Shown piece after piece: positions 1 through 6,362 of a stretch of DNA of 7,896 nucleotides (position 1 is its first letter; every line of letters starts with the position of its first letter). The stretch comes from Thermoplasmata archaeon (GTDB taxonomy: Archaea; Thermoplasmatota; Thermoplasmata; Thermoplasmatales; Thermoplasmataceae), in the NCBI GenBank assembly GCA_021850745.1, contig JAJZKX010000068.1, positions 1 to 7,896 on the forward strand. The letters run 5' to 3'. The position numbers were made by a program, and so were the translations under genes. The notes below the pieces were generated by a model. It was not told the origin of the DNA, made no database searches, and saw nothing but the letters and a program-made list of their open reading frames with translations.

Positions 1-319
1 TGTTATAGTAGATGAGAAACGGCAATGAGATTGCAGAGACAGCCAGGCCACCAATGATTGACCTTATAATGCCGGCTTCGTTGTGTTTCAGGAAGTAGTC
101 ATATAGTGAAAACAGGAGCCATCCCACCCCTATGACCAGGATTATTGGGCCGGGCACAGATTTTGCTGATGACCTTATTGTGTCCCCGACCGCATTGGAT
201 ATCGATATTCCAATAGACGCGTAAGTAAGGTATGCACCAACTGCGGTAAACACCAATGCAGCAGCTATGACCAGAAACGATCCGTTCTTACTTATGCCCC
301 GGTACAGATGGACAGACAC
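1..319 (-). CDS. Hypothetical integral membrane protein, N-terminal part (cut by the window edge)
   Basis: An open minus-strand frame runs from an in-frame stop at 335-337 to the left edge of the window. The only early candidate start is a GTG at 317-319, which gives 106 visible residues beginning VSVHLYRGISKNGS. Three hydrophobic stretches suitable as membrane helices are visible at roughly residues 14-34 (SFLVIAAALVFTAVGAYL), 55-77 (PGPIILVIGVGWLLFSLYDY) and 84-105 (GIIRSIIGGLAVSAISLPFL). A TATA-like TTTATAAT lies on the minus strand 27 nt upstream of the GTG, which supports this start and suggests a leaderless mRNA. The C-terminus is missing, so total length and family cannot be judged. 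I do not recognise the family. The opposite strand also has an open frame here (267-482), but it carries no recognisable protein features, whereas this frame has coherent alternating hydrophobic segments. Confidence 0.6.
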   Translation of the reverse strand, partial: MSVHLYRGISKNGSFLVIAAALVFTAVGAYLTYASIGISISNAVGDTIRSSAKSVPGPIILVIGVGWLLFSLYDYFLKHNEAGIIRSIIGGLAVSAISLPFLIYYN

Positions 320-337
320 TGAAGAACCAACGGCTCA

Positions 338-347
338 AATTATAAAG
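338..347 (-). promoter_or_regulatory. TATA box for the left-edge membrane protein gene
   Basis: The minus strand reads CTTTATAATT here. The first T of the TTTATAAT core lies 27 nt upstream of the GTG at 319, the same geometry as the other promoters in this window. This places transcription initiation at or next to the start codon. Confidence 0.5.
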
Positions 348-383
348 AGTTTGCAGGTTGAGGTAATTCCACTGCTTGAACTG

Positions 384-503
384 TTAAAACTGCGTGTAGG
401 GCCCCAGTTCCCATTGCATAAGGACCTCGGATGTGGCCTTTCCGGCGATCCTTTTGAAGCAAAAGTGGAGATATCTAGTTAGGCAATTTGACAGGAGGGC
501 CAT
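384..503 (-). CDS. Possible small protein (39 codons) abutting the ychF stop
   Basis: On the minus strand the ychF stop TAA (506-504) is followed with no gap by ATG (503-501), which opens a 39-codon frame ending in TAA at 384-386. The product begins MALLSNCLTRYLHFCFKRIA and ends in MQWELGPYTQF. It is mildly basic in the middle, has two cysteines and no clear membrane segment. Codon choice (ATC, AGG, GCC, CTC, GAG) resembles its neighbours. It fills most of the space between ychF and the next promoter. No clear Shine-Dalgarno stands at a normal distance from the ATG, so expression would need termination-reinitiation at the TAAATG junction, or readthrough, since the frame is the same as ychF. 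I do not recognise the family, and it may be a chance ORF. Confidence 0.3.
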   Translation of the reverse strand: MALLSNCLTRYLHFCFKRIAGKATSEVLMQWELGPYTQF

Positions 504-1688
504 TTAGTTGATTTTAGAGACAATCCTTACAACTTCTGAATCCTCTATAACATGATCCTTCCCAATGGCCCTCTTGGTCCTGCAGTCTATGGCCTTGATA
601 AAACCCTCTCCAATATCACTGTGCACCTTGAATGCAAGCTCATGGGCAGTGGTTCCGTATGGCATAAGGAATGCATCCGGTAGGATGTTGCCTTTCTTGT
701 CTCCCCACGTGCTTTCATCGGCTACAGGGTAAGCAACTACATACTTGAGTACATCCCTGACAATATGGGAGAGGATCTGATCCATTCTTGTAACGTAAGG
801 GGCAGAGAGGAAACCCCGGATCATTTCCAGTGCATTTCTCTGTGCCTGGTTTGCCTTCCCTGAGATTGTGAAGCCAGTTTTAAGTGAGTCAATAAAGCCT
901 GCACCCATGGCCTTTTCCAGTGTCAGTTCATATTCTCCGGAAATAAAGTAGACAGAACTGTCAAACTTCCTTATCTCCTCAATGTACTCAGGAGGGGCGG
1001 CATCGCACTTGTTTGCGACCCTTATTATAGGCTTTATGTGCCTGAACACCAGTGATGCAAACGTTACTGCATGTGAACTCTCCCAGTGGGAAAGCTTAGG
1101 CGGGAAGTTGCCCTTTGTAAGAATGAGCGCTATCTGCTTTTCCCTGATTCCAAAGGTACCTATCTTGGCCTCGAGTATCCTCTCCACCCTGTCGCCTGAT
1201 GCATCCGCTTTCCTGGAGAATTTGTCCCAGTCCCTGTAAATCCTGTCCGCCATCCAGGCTATCATCTCCCCTTCTATGGTTTCAATATCCTCCACAGGGT
1301 TCCTGCCCTCCTGCAGCGGCGTTCCGTCGGGAGCAGTTTTTCCAGATGCGTCGAAGACATGGATGATTGCTTCGGAATCCCTGATGTTGTCGAGGAACTC
1401 ATTCCCCATCCCTTTGCCCTCACTGGCGCCCGGGATCAGGCCGGGAACATCTATGATTTCAACCGGTATGTAACGGGTACCATCGGCACAGCTTCCCTCC
1501 CTGGGGGTGCATTTGGCCCGGATCTCGCTTTCAGGGCACTTTGCGGTAAGCCAACCAATTCCTACATTTGGTTTCAGTGTGGTGAATGGATAGTTCGCAA
1601 TGTCAACCGGGGCCTTAGTAAGTGCTGAAAAGAGTGTAGATTTCCCCACGTTGGGTTTTCCTATTAGCCCGATCTTTACGGTAGACAT
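504..1688 (-). CDS. ychF: Archaeal YchF-type translation-associated GTPase/ATPase
   Basis: A P-loop NTPase of the Obg/YchF family, soluble and associated with ribosomes in characterised members. In the 394-residue product the G motifs are in order: G1 GKPNVGKS (10-17), switch I region YPFTTLKP (33-40), G3 DVPG (80-83) and G4 NKCD (226-229). Residues about 336-393 look like a C-terminal TGS domain (PDAFLMPYGTTAHELAFKVH). A helical insertion (about 130-215) lies between G3 and G4, as expected for the family. G4 is the NKxD form of archaeal homologues; bacterial YchF has a different motif and prefers ATP, so this protein may prefer GTP. Three cysteines (51, 60, 67) sit in an insertion before G3. 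The frame is open up to an ATG at 1712, but that codon overlaps the TATA box. The ATG at 1688 lies 33 nt from the TATA box and gives the usual start MSTVKIGLIGKP. Confidence 0.95.
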   Translation of the reverse strand: MSTVKIGLIGKPNVGKSTLFSALTKAPVDIANYPFTTLKPNVGIGWLTAKCPESEIRAKCTPREGSCADGTRYIPVEIIDVPGLIPGASEGKGMGNEFLDNIRDSEAIIHVFDASGKTAPDGTPLQEGRNPVEDIETIEGEMIAWMADRIYRDWDKFSRKADASGDRVERILEAKIGTFGIREKQIALILTKGNFPPKLSHWESSHAVTFASLVFRHIKPIIRVANKCDAAPPEYIEEIRKFDSSVYFISGEYELTLEKAMGAGFIDSLKTGFTISGKANQAQRNALEMIRGFLSAPYVTRMDQILSHIVRDVLKYVVAYPVADESTWGDKKGNILPDAFLMPYGTTAHELAFKVHSDIGEGFIKAIDCRTKRAIGKDHVIEDSEVVRIVSKIN

Positions 1689-1710
1689 ATGCCCTTGAAT
1701 ATCCCTTTGC

Positions 1711-1723
1711 AATATTTTAAAGG
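1711..1723 (-). promoter_or_regulatory. TATA box of ychF
   Basis: The minus strand reads CCTTTAAAATATT. The TTTAAAAT core begins 33 nt upstream of the ATG at 1688. The longer alternative start at 1712 would lie inside this element, which argues for the shorter ORF and for a leaderless or nearly leaderless transcript. Confidence 0.6.
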
Positions 1724-1808
1724 TTTATGGGGGGTAAGAAGTTGCCTTGCACCTCACGCTTCCTTTTTACAAATGGATCTTTTCCAATGGCAGAAACCTT
1801 TGCAAAAC

Positions 1809-1827
1809 ATGATTGAATAACAATCAT
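1809..1827. repeat. Perfect 7-bp inverted repeat in the divergent intergenic region
   Basis: ATGATTG and CAATCAT flank a 5-nt AATAA spacer. The site lies between the divergent ychF and permease promoters, about 70 bp upstream of the permease TATA box. It could be a dimeric regulator site; no regulator gene is next to it, so this is inference. The rest of the 238-bp gap holds only the two promoters and no convincing ORF. Confidence 0.35.
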
Positions 1828-1884
1828 TTAAGAGTCCCAATAATTTGGCCCCATAAGAATATTGTAAGTTCTATCAAATATATT

Positions 1885-1904
1885 CTTTATTTAAAGTTTA
1901 TATA
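1885..1904 (+). promoter_or_regulatory. Permease promoter: TATA box with purine-rich BRE and a small palindrome
   Basis: TTTATATA at 1897-1904 is a strong archaeal TATA box, directly preceded by TAAAG, which fits a TFB recognition element. It sits 30 nt upstream of the ATG at 1927, so that ATG falls at the predicted transcription start. The in-frame ATG at 1909 is only 4 nt past the TATA box and would precede the transcription start. CTTTA/TAAAG (1885-1896) forms a 5-bp inverted repeat over the BRE, where a repressor could act. Confidence 0.7.
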
Positions 1905-1926
1905 CTAAATGTTTGTACAACCAACA

Positions 1927-3552
1927 ATGTCAGATGTTAACCAACAACAGGCACAGCCACTGAAAAGAGAACTCTCTTTTCTTGACCTGATTATAATCGG
2001 GGTGGTTGGAGCCGTTGGAACTGGAATATTATTCAGCGCAGCAGCTATGACTGGTATTGCCGGTCCTGGAAGCTGGCTGGGTTGGCTCCTCGGAGGAATA
2101 TTTTATCTCTTCATTGGGCTGACCTTCGCGGAACTTGTCACAACGTATCCGGAAGCTGGAGGGCCCTCACGGTATGCACTTTATACCCATGGCTGGTTCA
2201 CCAACACCATAAACTCGCTGGCAGACCTCATCTGGTATATCTTCATACCACCAATAGAGGCCTTTGCAGTGGTTGATGGACTCAGTATCTTCAATTCAGG
2301 GCTTGTCACTTCATCAGGAGCCCCGACACTCCTTGGTGGCGCCATAGCCGCAGTCCTGATGCTGTTCATGGTTCCGTTCAACTACTTTGGAATAAGGGCA
2401 TTTGGAAGGTCCACGGTAATTTTCGGGATCGTTAAGCTGTTCTTCTTCATTGCAGTGGGCATTGGCCTTGCTGCCCTTGTGTACAAAGGCGCGAACCTCA
2501 CCGCATATGGCGGCTTCCTGCCCTTCGGGTTCTCAGGGGTGTTCCTTGCAATACCATTTGCAATGTTTGCCTTCGGTGGGATAAGGGTTCTCCCGGACTA
2601 TGCGGAGGAATCCAAGAAGTTCCGGAAACTGCCGCTAGCCATCATCATTGTGGTTATTGGCCAGCTTTTAATCTATCTTTTCCTTGACTGGGTCTTTGTC
2701 ACTGGCATAGACTGGAACAGGCTGGGGATACCAGTGGGAAGCTGGTCAGGAGTAGGGGCAATATCAGGCAACCCATTCATCACCATTGCACACAGCTACA
2801 ATTCCACCCTGATTCTGGTCTTCACAATAATCATCGGTATCATCGGCCCGTTCATTGTGGGCTACATATACCTGGGAGGCGGTTCAAGGATTCTCTTTGC
2901 ACAGGGCAGGACAAGGATCATGCCCAATATCATGAAATATGTCCACAAGAAGTACTCTGTTCCATACTGGGCCCTTCTCATACTTGCCCTCATAGGAGGG
3001 ATCCTGGCATTCGTTTCCGCTCCGATCCCGAGCATATATGGGTTGATTGAGGATGCAGTGGTTGCAGGATACCTGGGCTTTGCAGTGAACCCGGTTGCCC
3101 TTGTGGTATCAAGAAGGCAGGGAGCCACGAGATTCAGGATCCCGGGCGGAATAATCATCGCACCCATTGCATTCATCTCTGCGTCCCTCATCATATTCTG
3201 GAGCGGTTGGACAACAGTAAACTATGCAGTTGCCATCCTGACTGTTGGAGTTGTCATATTCGGGCTTATACTTCCCCTGGTGAGGAACACCTACAGAAGA
3301 GATTTCAAGCACGTAGCAAACTCACTGTGGTACATTCTCTACATTGTCTTCATGCTCGGCATGACGTACATTGGAAGCGATGGTGCCCTGAACATCCTCG
3401 GCTTCTATGAGGCAACAGCAGTGGTCGTCATAGTGTCAGTTGCAGTATTCTTCCCCTTTGGTGTCCTGTCAGGGCTCAAGCAGAAGATGGACAACCCCGA
3501 CTATGCAACCATCTCAGAAGTGGAAGAGGGAGAGCCCATAGTCCTTACTTAA
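1927..3552 (+). CDS. APC-superfamily amino acid permease
   Basis: A cytoplasmic-membrane secondary transporter of the amino acid-polyamine-organocation superfamily, probably importing an amino acid or related amine by cation symport. The 541-residue product has about 12-14 hydrophobic helices. The first (about 18-40, LIIIGVVGAVGTGILFSAAA) carries the glycine-rich unwound TM1 signature. TM2 is followed by FAELVTTYPEAGGPSRYA (67-84), a hallmark of the family. The TM6 region FAFGGIRVLPDYAEESKK (214-231) matches the family pattern of an F-G-G turn followed by an acidic segment. The C-terminal tail is short and acidic. The start MSDVNQQQ at 1927 is preferred over the in-frame ATG at 1909 because the TATA box at 1897 sets the transcript start near 1927. 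The substrate cannot be read from sequence. The nearby oxidoreductase and hydrolase suggest a catabolic amino-acid role. Confidence 0.9.
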   Translation: MSDVNQQQAQPLKRELSFLDLIIIGVVGAVGTGILFSAAAMTGIAGPGSWLGWLLGGIFYLFIGLTFAELVTTYPEAGGPSRYALYTHGWFTNTINSLADLIWYIFIPPIEAFAVVDGLSIFNSGLVTSSGAPTLLGGAIAAVLMLFMVPFNYFGIRAFGRSTVIFGIVKLFFFIAVGIGLAALVYKGANLTAYGGFLPFGFSGVFLAIPFAMFAFGGIRVLPDYAEESKKFRKLPLAIIIVVIGQLLIYLFLDWVFVTGIDWNRLGIPVGSWSGVGAISGNPFITIAHSYNSTLILVFTIIIGIIGPFIVGYIYLGGGSRILFAQGRTRIMPNIMKYVHKKYSVPYWALLILALIGGILAFVSAPIPSIYGLIEDAVVAGYLGFAVNPVALVVSRRQGATRFRIPGGIIIAPIAFISASLIIFWSGWTTVNYAVAILTVGVVIFGLILPLVRNTYRRDFKHVANSLWYILYIVFMLGMTYIGSDGALNILGFYEATAVVVIVSVAVFFPFGVLSGLKQKMDNPDYATISEVEEGEPIVLT

Positions 3553-3564
3553 ATTTCTTTAAAA

Positions 3565-3582
3565 TATTTTTTCCACTTTTTT
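3565..3582 (+). terminator. T-tract terminator of the permease gene
   Basis: Two runs of six T (3567-3572 and 3577-3582) begin about 15 nt after the permease stop, with no strong hairpin. Archaeal RNA polymerase stops at such U-tracts. The remainder of this 72-bp convergent gap (3553-3624) contains no gene. No equivalent T-run is seen on the minus strand for the converging oxidoreductase gene. Confidence 0.55.
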
Positions 3583-3624
3583 ATTATTATCAGAGTTTCA
3601 GTATTTTGGCCTCCGATTGAAGTC

Positions 3625-4833
3625 TCAGTATATTGTTCCTATATCCTCATATCTGGACTTTATCATTTTCCCGCTGCTGAATCGCCCCATTGAAAAATGT
3701 GCCCAGTCAAACAATGACTTTTCCGGAGCCTGGCCCGTTGCCATGTCTGAAACTATCTTTCCATATGCAGGAGACAGCTTGAAGCCGTGCCCGCTGAGGC
3801 CCGCAATGGCGTAGATGTTATCAAGTCCAATAGGGGATAGGGAATCTATGATTGCCTGCCCGTCCGGAGTCATATCATACAAGCCTGTAAGGGTGGACAC
3901 AAGGGTAGCCTTCTCCATGGATGGAAGCGTCTCAGTGAGTATTTCCAGATGTTTCTCCACATAGTCGTCTTCTGCGGCCTCCGGAATCGGCTCGTCCGGG
4001 TCAACAGCCTTTTCATCCAGTTTTGGATCGAGGCTCCCCACCGCAGTAAGGGATGTGCCTTCCATCTTGTAGTAAGACAGGTGCCTGGGGTCCCAGAGGG
4101 TCGGGCGGATTCCCCTGTACTCCTCCGGCCTCCTGAGATAAATGATGCCGTGCAGCGAAGCATGGATGGGCAGCAGATGGCTCTTTGAAATGCCCGATGC
4201 AGAGAGGAGGCTGTTTGTCCATACATTTGCTGCCAGAATTATCTTTGAGGCACGCATTTTGCCCCCGCCAGCCAGTTCGGCTTCAGCGCCTTCTTTCCGG
4301 GATTCCACGGAGGCAACCGATTTCTTTGGAATGAACTGTGCCCCCAGTTCCCTCGCCTTGTCCGCAAATGAATTGGATGTTGCCACAGGATCGGCATACC
4401 CGCTCTCAGGCTCGTAACATATGTACTCGTAACCATCCAGGTTCACGTCGTGGAAATATTCCCTGACCTTTTTCACATCAATTTCAGGTTCGTCCACACC
4501 AATTGACCTCAGCATCCCAACATTTTCCCTGGCCACATCCTTATAGTTCCTGCCAAAAGGAAAGATCATCCCCGTCCTGGTGAATCCTGAGTATCCGATC
4601 TTCTGGAAATCTCTGAAAATGTTCTGGGAGTAAAGGGCCATCCTTGCAATGAGCTCATTGCTGTAGTGTGTCCTCACAAGTGCACTTGATTTGCCGGTGT
4701 TTCCGGCCGCAATGCCTCCCCTGTCCACTACGGCAACCTTCTTGCCCATTAAAGCGAGGTGGTAAGCTATGCTTGTGCCAGTGGAACCGGCCCCAATTAT
4801 GAGAAAATCGTAGTCCCCGGAAGACACGTTCAT
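3625..4833 (-). CDS. FAD-dependent oxidoreductase, DAO family (sarcosine/D-amino-acid oxidase-like)
   Basis: A predicted soluble flavoenzyme that would oxidise the C-N bond of an amino acid or N-methylated amine to an imine, passing electrons to oxygen or another acceptor. In the 402-residue product an N-terminal dinucleotide-binding fold DYDFLIIGAGSTGTSIAYHL (8-26) has GxGxxG at 14-19, and acidic D37 ends the second strand. GNTGKSSALVRTHYSN (44-59) is the flavin-contact segment of this family. Near the C-terminus, GLYDMTPDGQAIID (317-330) and IAGLSGHGFKLSPAYGK (343-359) match sarcosine oxidase-type enzymes. The position of the covalent flavin cysteine of monomeric sarcosine oxidase appears to be Gly317, so FAD is probably non-covalent. 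The exact substrate is unclear. The ATG at 4833 lies 30 nt from a TATA box; upstream in-frame ATGs (to 4929) would start within or before the promoter. Confidence 0.85.
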   Translation of the reverse strand: MNVSSGDYDFLIIGAGSTGTSIAYHLALMGKKVAVVDRGGIAAGNTGKSSALVRTHYSNELIARMALYSQNIFRDFQKIGYSGFTRTGMIFPFGRNYKDVARENVGMLRSIGVDEPEIDVKKVREYFHDVNLDGYEYICYEPESGYADPVATSNSFADKARELGAQFIPKKSVASVESRKEGAEAELAGGGKMRASKIILAANVWTNSLLSASGISKSHLLPIHASLHGIIYLRRPEEYRGIRPTLWDPRHLSYYKMEGTSLTAVGSLDPKLDEKAVDPDEPIPEAAEDDYVEKHLEILTETLPSMEKATLVSTLTGLYDMTPDGQAIIDSLSPIGLDNIYAIAGLSGHGFKLSPAYGKIVSDMATGQAPEKSLFDWAHFSMGRFSSGKMIKSRYEDIGTIY

Positions 4834-4855
4834 GGCAAACAAAGCTACGGTGATG

Positions 4856-4866
4856 GTAATAAATTC
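4856..4866 (-). promoter_or_regulatory. TATA box of the DAO-family oxidoreductase gene
   Basis: The minus strand reads GAATTTATTAC. The TTTATTAC core begins 30 nt upstream of the ATG at 4833, which supports the shorter start and a leaderless mRNA. It lies in the 114-bp region (4834-4947) shared with the divergent hydrolase gene. Confidence 0.5.
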
Positions 4867-4909
4867 TGTGATGCGGTGAAATATGTACTTTCCAGATGCA
4901 AGAAAAAGA

Positions 4910-4949
4910 TTGTAATAATTGCAAAGCAATACTTCACCTGAGTTAAAAT
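4910..4949 (+). promoter_or_regulatory. Hydrolase promoter region with two weak TATA candidates and an inverted repeat
   Basis: TGTAATAATT (4911-4920) is about 30-35 nt upstream of the ATG at 4948. A second candidate, GTTAAAAT (4942-4949), is 29-30 nt upstream of the in-frame ATG at 4972, the spacing seen at the other promoters here. Neither is a strong TATA box. ATTGC/GCAAT (4918-4930, 3-nt spacer) is a perfect 5-bp inverted repeat just downstream of the first candidate and could be an operator. Confidence 0.35.
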
Positions 4950-6327
4950 GGCAAAGGCTTCTTCTACCGTAATGACGCAGGGCAAAATCCTCCGGCTCAA
5001 CCAGTATGTTTCAAAGGCAATGCAGAAGGGAGGTGTTCCTGCACTCTCCCTTACGTTGGCCTTGAATGGAAGGGCAATATTCTCAAGAGGATATGGCAGG
5101 AGAGACCTTGAAAGCGGTAAGCCTGCAACTAGCGACACACTCTATGGAGTAGGGTCGATAACCAAATCTGTTACTTCGATGTGCATACTTTCCCTTGAAA
5201 AGCAGGGACTTCTGAAGACCTCAGCGCCTGTTACCGATTACCTGGAGGATTTCAGGGTCGATGAATACGCAGCGAAGACCACACTATCGCACCTGATGTA
5301 CCACTCCAGCGGGATTGCCTCAGTAAACGCGGCAGAGATTGTGCTTTTCAGGGACCTTGGAAGGGATACCACCAACATTCCAATAGAAACCATGGATGAT
5401 TTTATGGACTTCCTCAACGGGGCCTCCTCTGAGAGGCACAGCCCTCCTGGGAAGAAATTCATGTATTGGAATGAAGGTTATACGCTCCTGGGCAGGGTCA
5501 TTGAGAAAGTCACGGGAAAGCCATATGCACAGTGCGTCAGGGAAATGCTGCTCACGCCCCTTGACATGAAGAGAAGCACCTTCAACGGAATTGAAGCGCT
5601 AAAGGACGTAGACCATGCGACCCCTTACATAAGAAAGGACGGCGAACTGGTTCCCGCAGGCATATCGGACCACCAGACAGTTCTGGCGCCTGGTGGGCTC
5701 ATTACATCATCTGATGAACTGTCAAGATATGTTTCCCTCTGGACAGGAGGGAACAGGGGCCTCATTGAACCCAGCATATTGAAGGAATCCATAAAACCGA
5801 GGTTCACCGTTGAAGAAAACGGCCCATACGGGAAATCACATTACGGTTATGGCTGGAGCATACAGGATGATTTCCTCGGGCACAGGATAGTGCAACATGC
5901 CGGCGCAGTTGGCGCCTCATCCGGGTTTGTAGGATTCCTGGAAGATTATGGTGTTTCGGTATCCATTGGCGCAAATGTATCAGAGGCCCCCAATTCCAGG
6001 ATTGGTCTTTACGCACTTTCACTGTTCATTGAAGGTTCGGGTCCTGAGGATCTGCCATTCGTGAAGCATGAGAAGCTGAAGGATGAGCTCATAGGCATGT
6101 ATGGAGATTACAGGGATTTCAGTTCCCTCATCATAAGTGAAGGGTCAACAGGGAACCTCACCCTGGAACTGAGGAGCGACGAATATAACATAGCAGTTCC
6201 CGTCATAATGGACAATGACGAAGTCTTCATTTACATGGATAATGAGAAGATGCCCATTGAAATAAGGAAATCAAAAGACAATAAGCTGGAGATTTTCCTG
6301 GAACGGCACAGGTTTGTGAAGAAATGA
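4948..6327 (+). CDS. Serine hydrolase of the beta-lactamase/CubicO (S12) family, Pab87-like architecture
   Basis: A penicillin-recognition-fold serine hydrolase. Family members act as peptidases, esterases or amidases through an acylated serine. In the 459-residue product the catalytic set is complete: S70-I-T-K73 (SxxK), Y173-W-N175 (YxN, in FMYWNEGYTLLG) and H317-A-G319 (the KTG-equivalent HxG). Supporting family segments are LMYHSSGI (116-123) and PGGLITSSDELSRYV (248-262). Residues about 372-459 form a separate beta-rich tail, comparable to the lipocalin-like domain of Pab87 from Pyrococcus abyssi, a CubicO protease with activity on D-amino-acid peptides. There is no signal peptide, so it is probably cytoplasmic. 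Archaea lack murein, so beta-lactam resistance or cell-wall synthesis is unlikely. The start is uncertain: ATG 4948 gives the full frame, while ATG 4972 (MTQGKILRLNQYV) loses only eight residues and fits a TATA-like element. Confidence 0.9.
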   Translation: MAKASSTVMTQGKILRLNQYVSKAMQKGGVPALSLTLALNGRAIFSRGYGRRDLESGKPATSDTLYGVGSITKSVTSMCILSLEKQGLLKTSAPVTDYLEDFRVDEYAAKTTLSHLMYHSSGIASVNAAEIVLFRDLGRDTTNIPIETMDDFMDFLNGASSERHSPPGKKFMYWNEGYTLLGRVIEKVTGKPYAQCVREMLLTPLDMKRSTFNGIEALKDVDHATPYIRKDGELVPAGISDHQTVLAPGGLITSSDELSRYVSLWTGGNRGLIEPSILKESIKPRFTVEENGPYGKSHYGYGWSIQDDFLGHRIVQHAGAVGASSGFVGFLEDYGVSVSIGANVSEAPNSRIGLYALSLFIEGSGPEDLPFVKHEKLKDELIGMYGDYRDFSSLIISEGSTGNLTLELRSDEYNIAVPVIMDNDEVFIYMDNEKMPIEIRKSKDNKLEIFLERHRFVKK

Positions 6328-6362
6328 GAAAAGGTTACTGGAGGTTGACTGAGACCTTTCTC
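6326..6362. repeat. Imperfect inverted repeat spanning two convergent stop codons
   Basis: GAGAAAAGGT (6326-6335) pairs with ACCTTTCTC (6354-6362), nine base pairs with one bulged A and an 18-nt loop. It covers the ends of both the hydrolase and the UPF0179 gene, whose stop codons are 7 bp apart. It could fold in both transcripts and act in 3'-end formation, but it may be chance. Confidence 0.3.

Noticed and set aside
267..482. Plus-strand 71-codon open frame
   Set aside because: It overlaps the left-edge membrane protein and the small minus-strand ORF, has no promoter in the expected place, and its product shows no recognisable domain or motif.
1689..1712. Upstream ychF start MQRDIQGH
   Set aside because: That ATG lies inside the TATA box, and the extra residues are not part of the usual YchF N-terminus.
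4834..4929. 32-residue N-terminal extension of the oxidoreductase, resembling a signal or membrane segment
   Set aside because: It covers the promoter region. The TATA box at 4856-4866 points to the ATG at 4833, directly before the FAD-binding strand as is usual for the family.
4948..6327. Beta-lactam resistance gene
   Set aside because: The SxxK/YxN/HxG set belongs to the broad CubicO/S12 group. There is no signal peptide and archaea lack the peptidoglycan target, so resistance is not supported.
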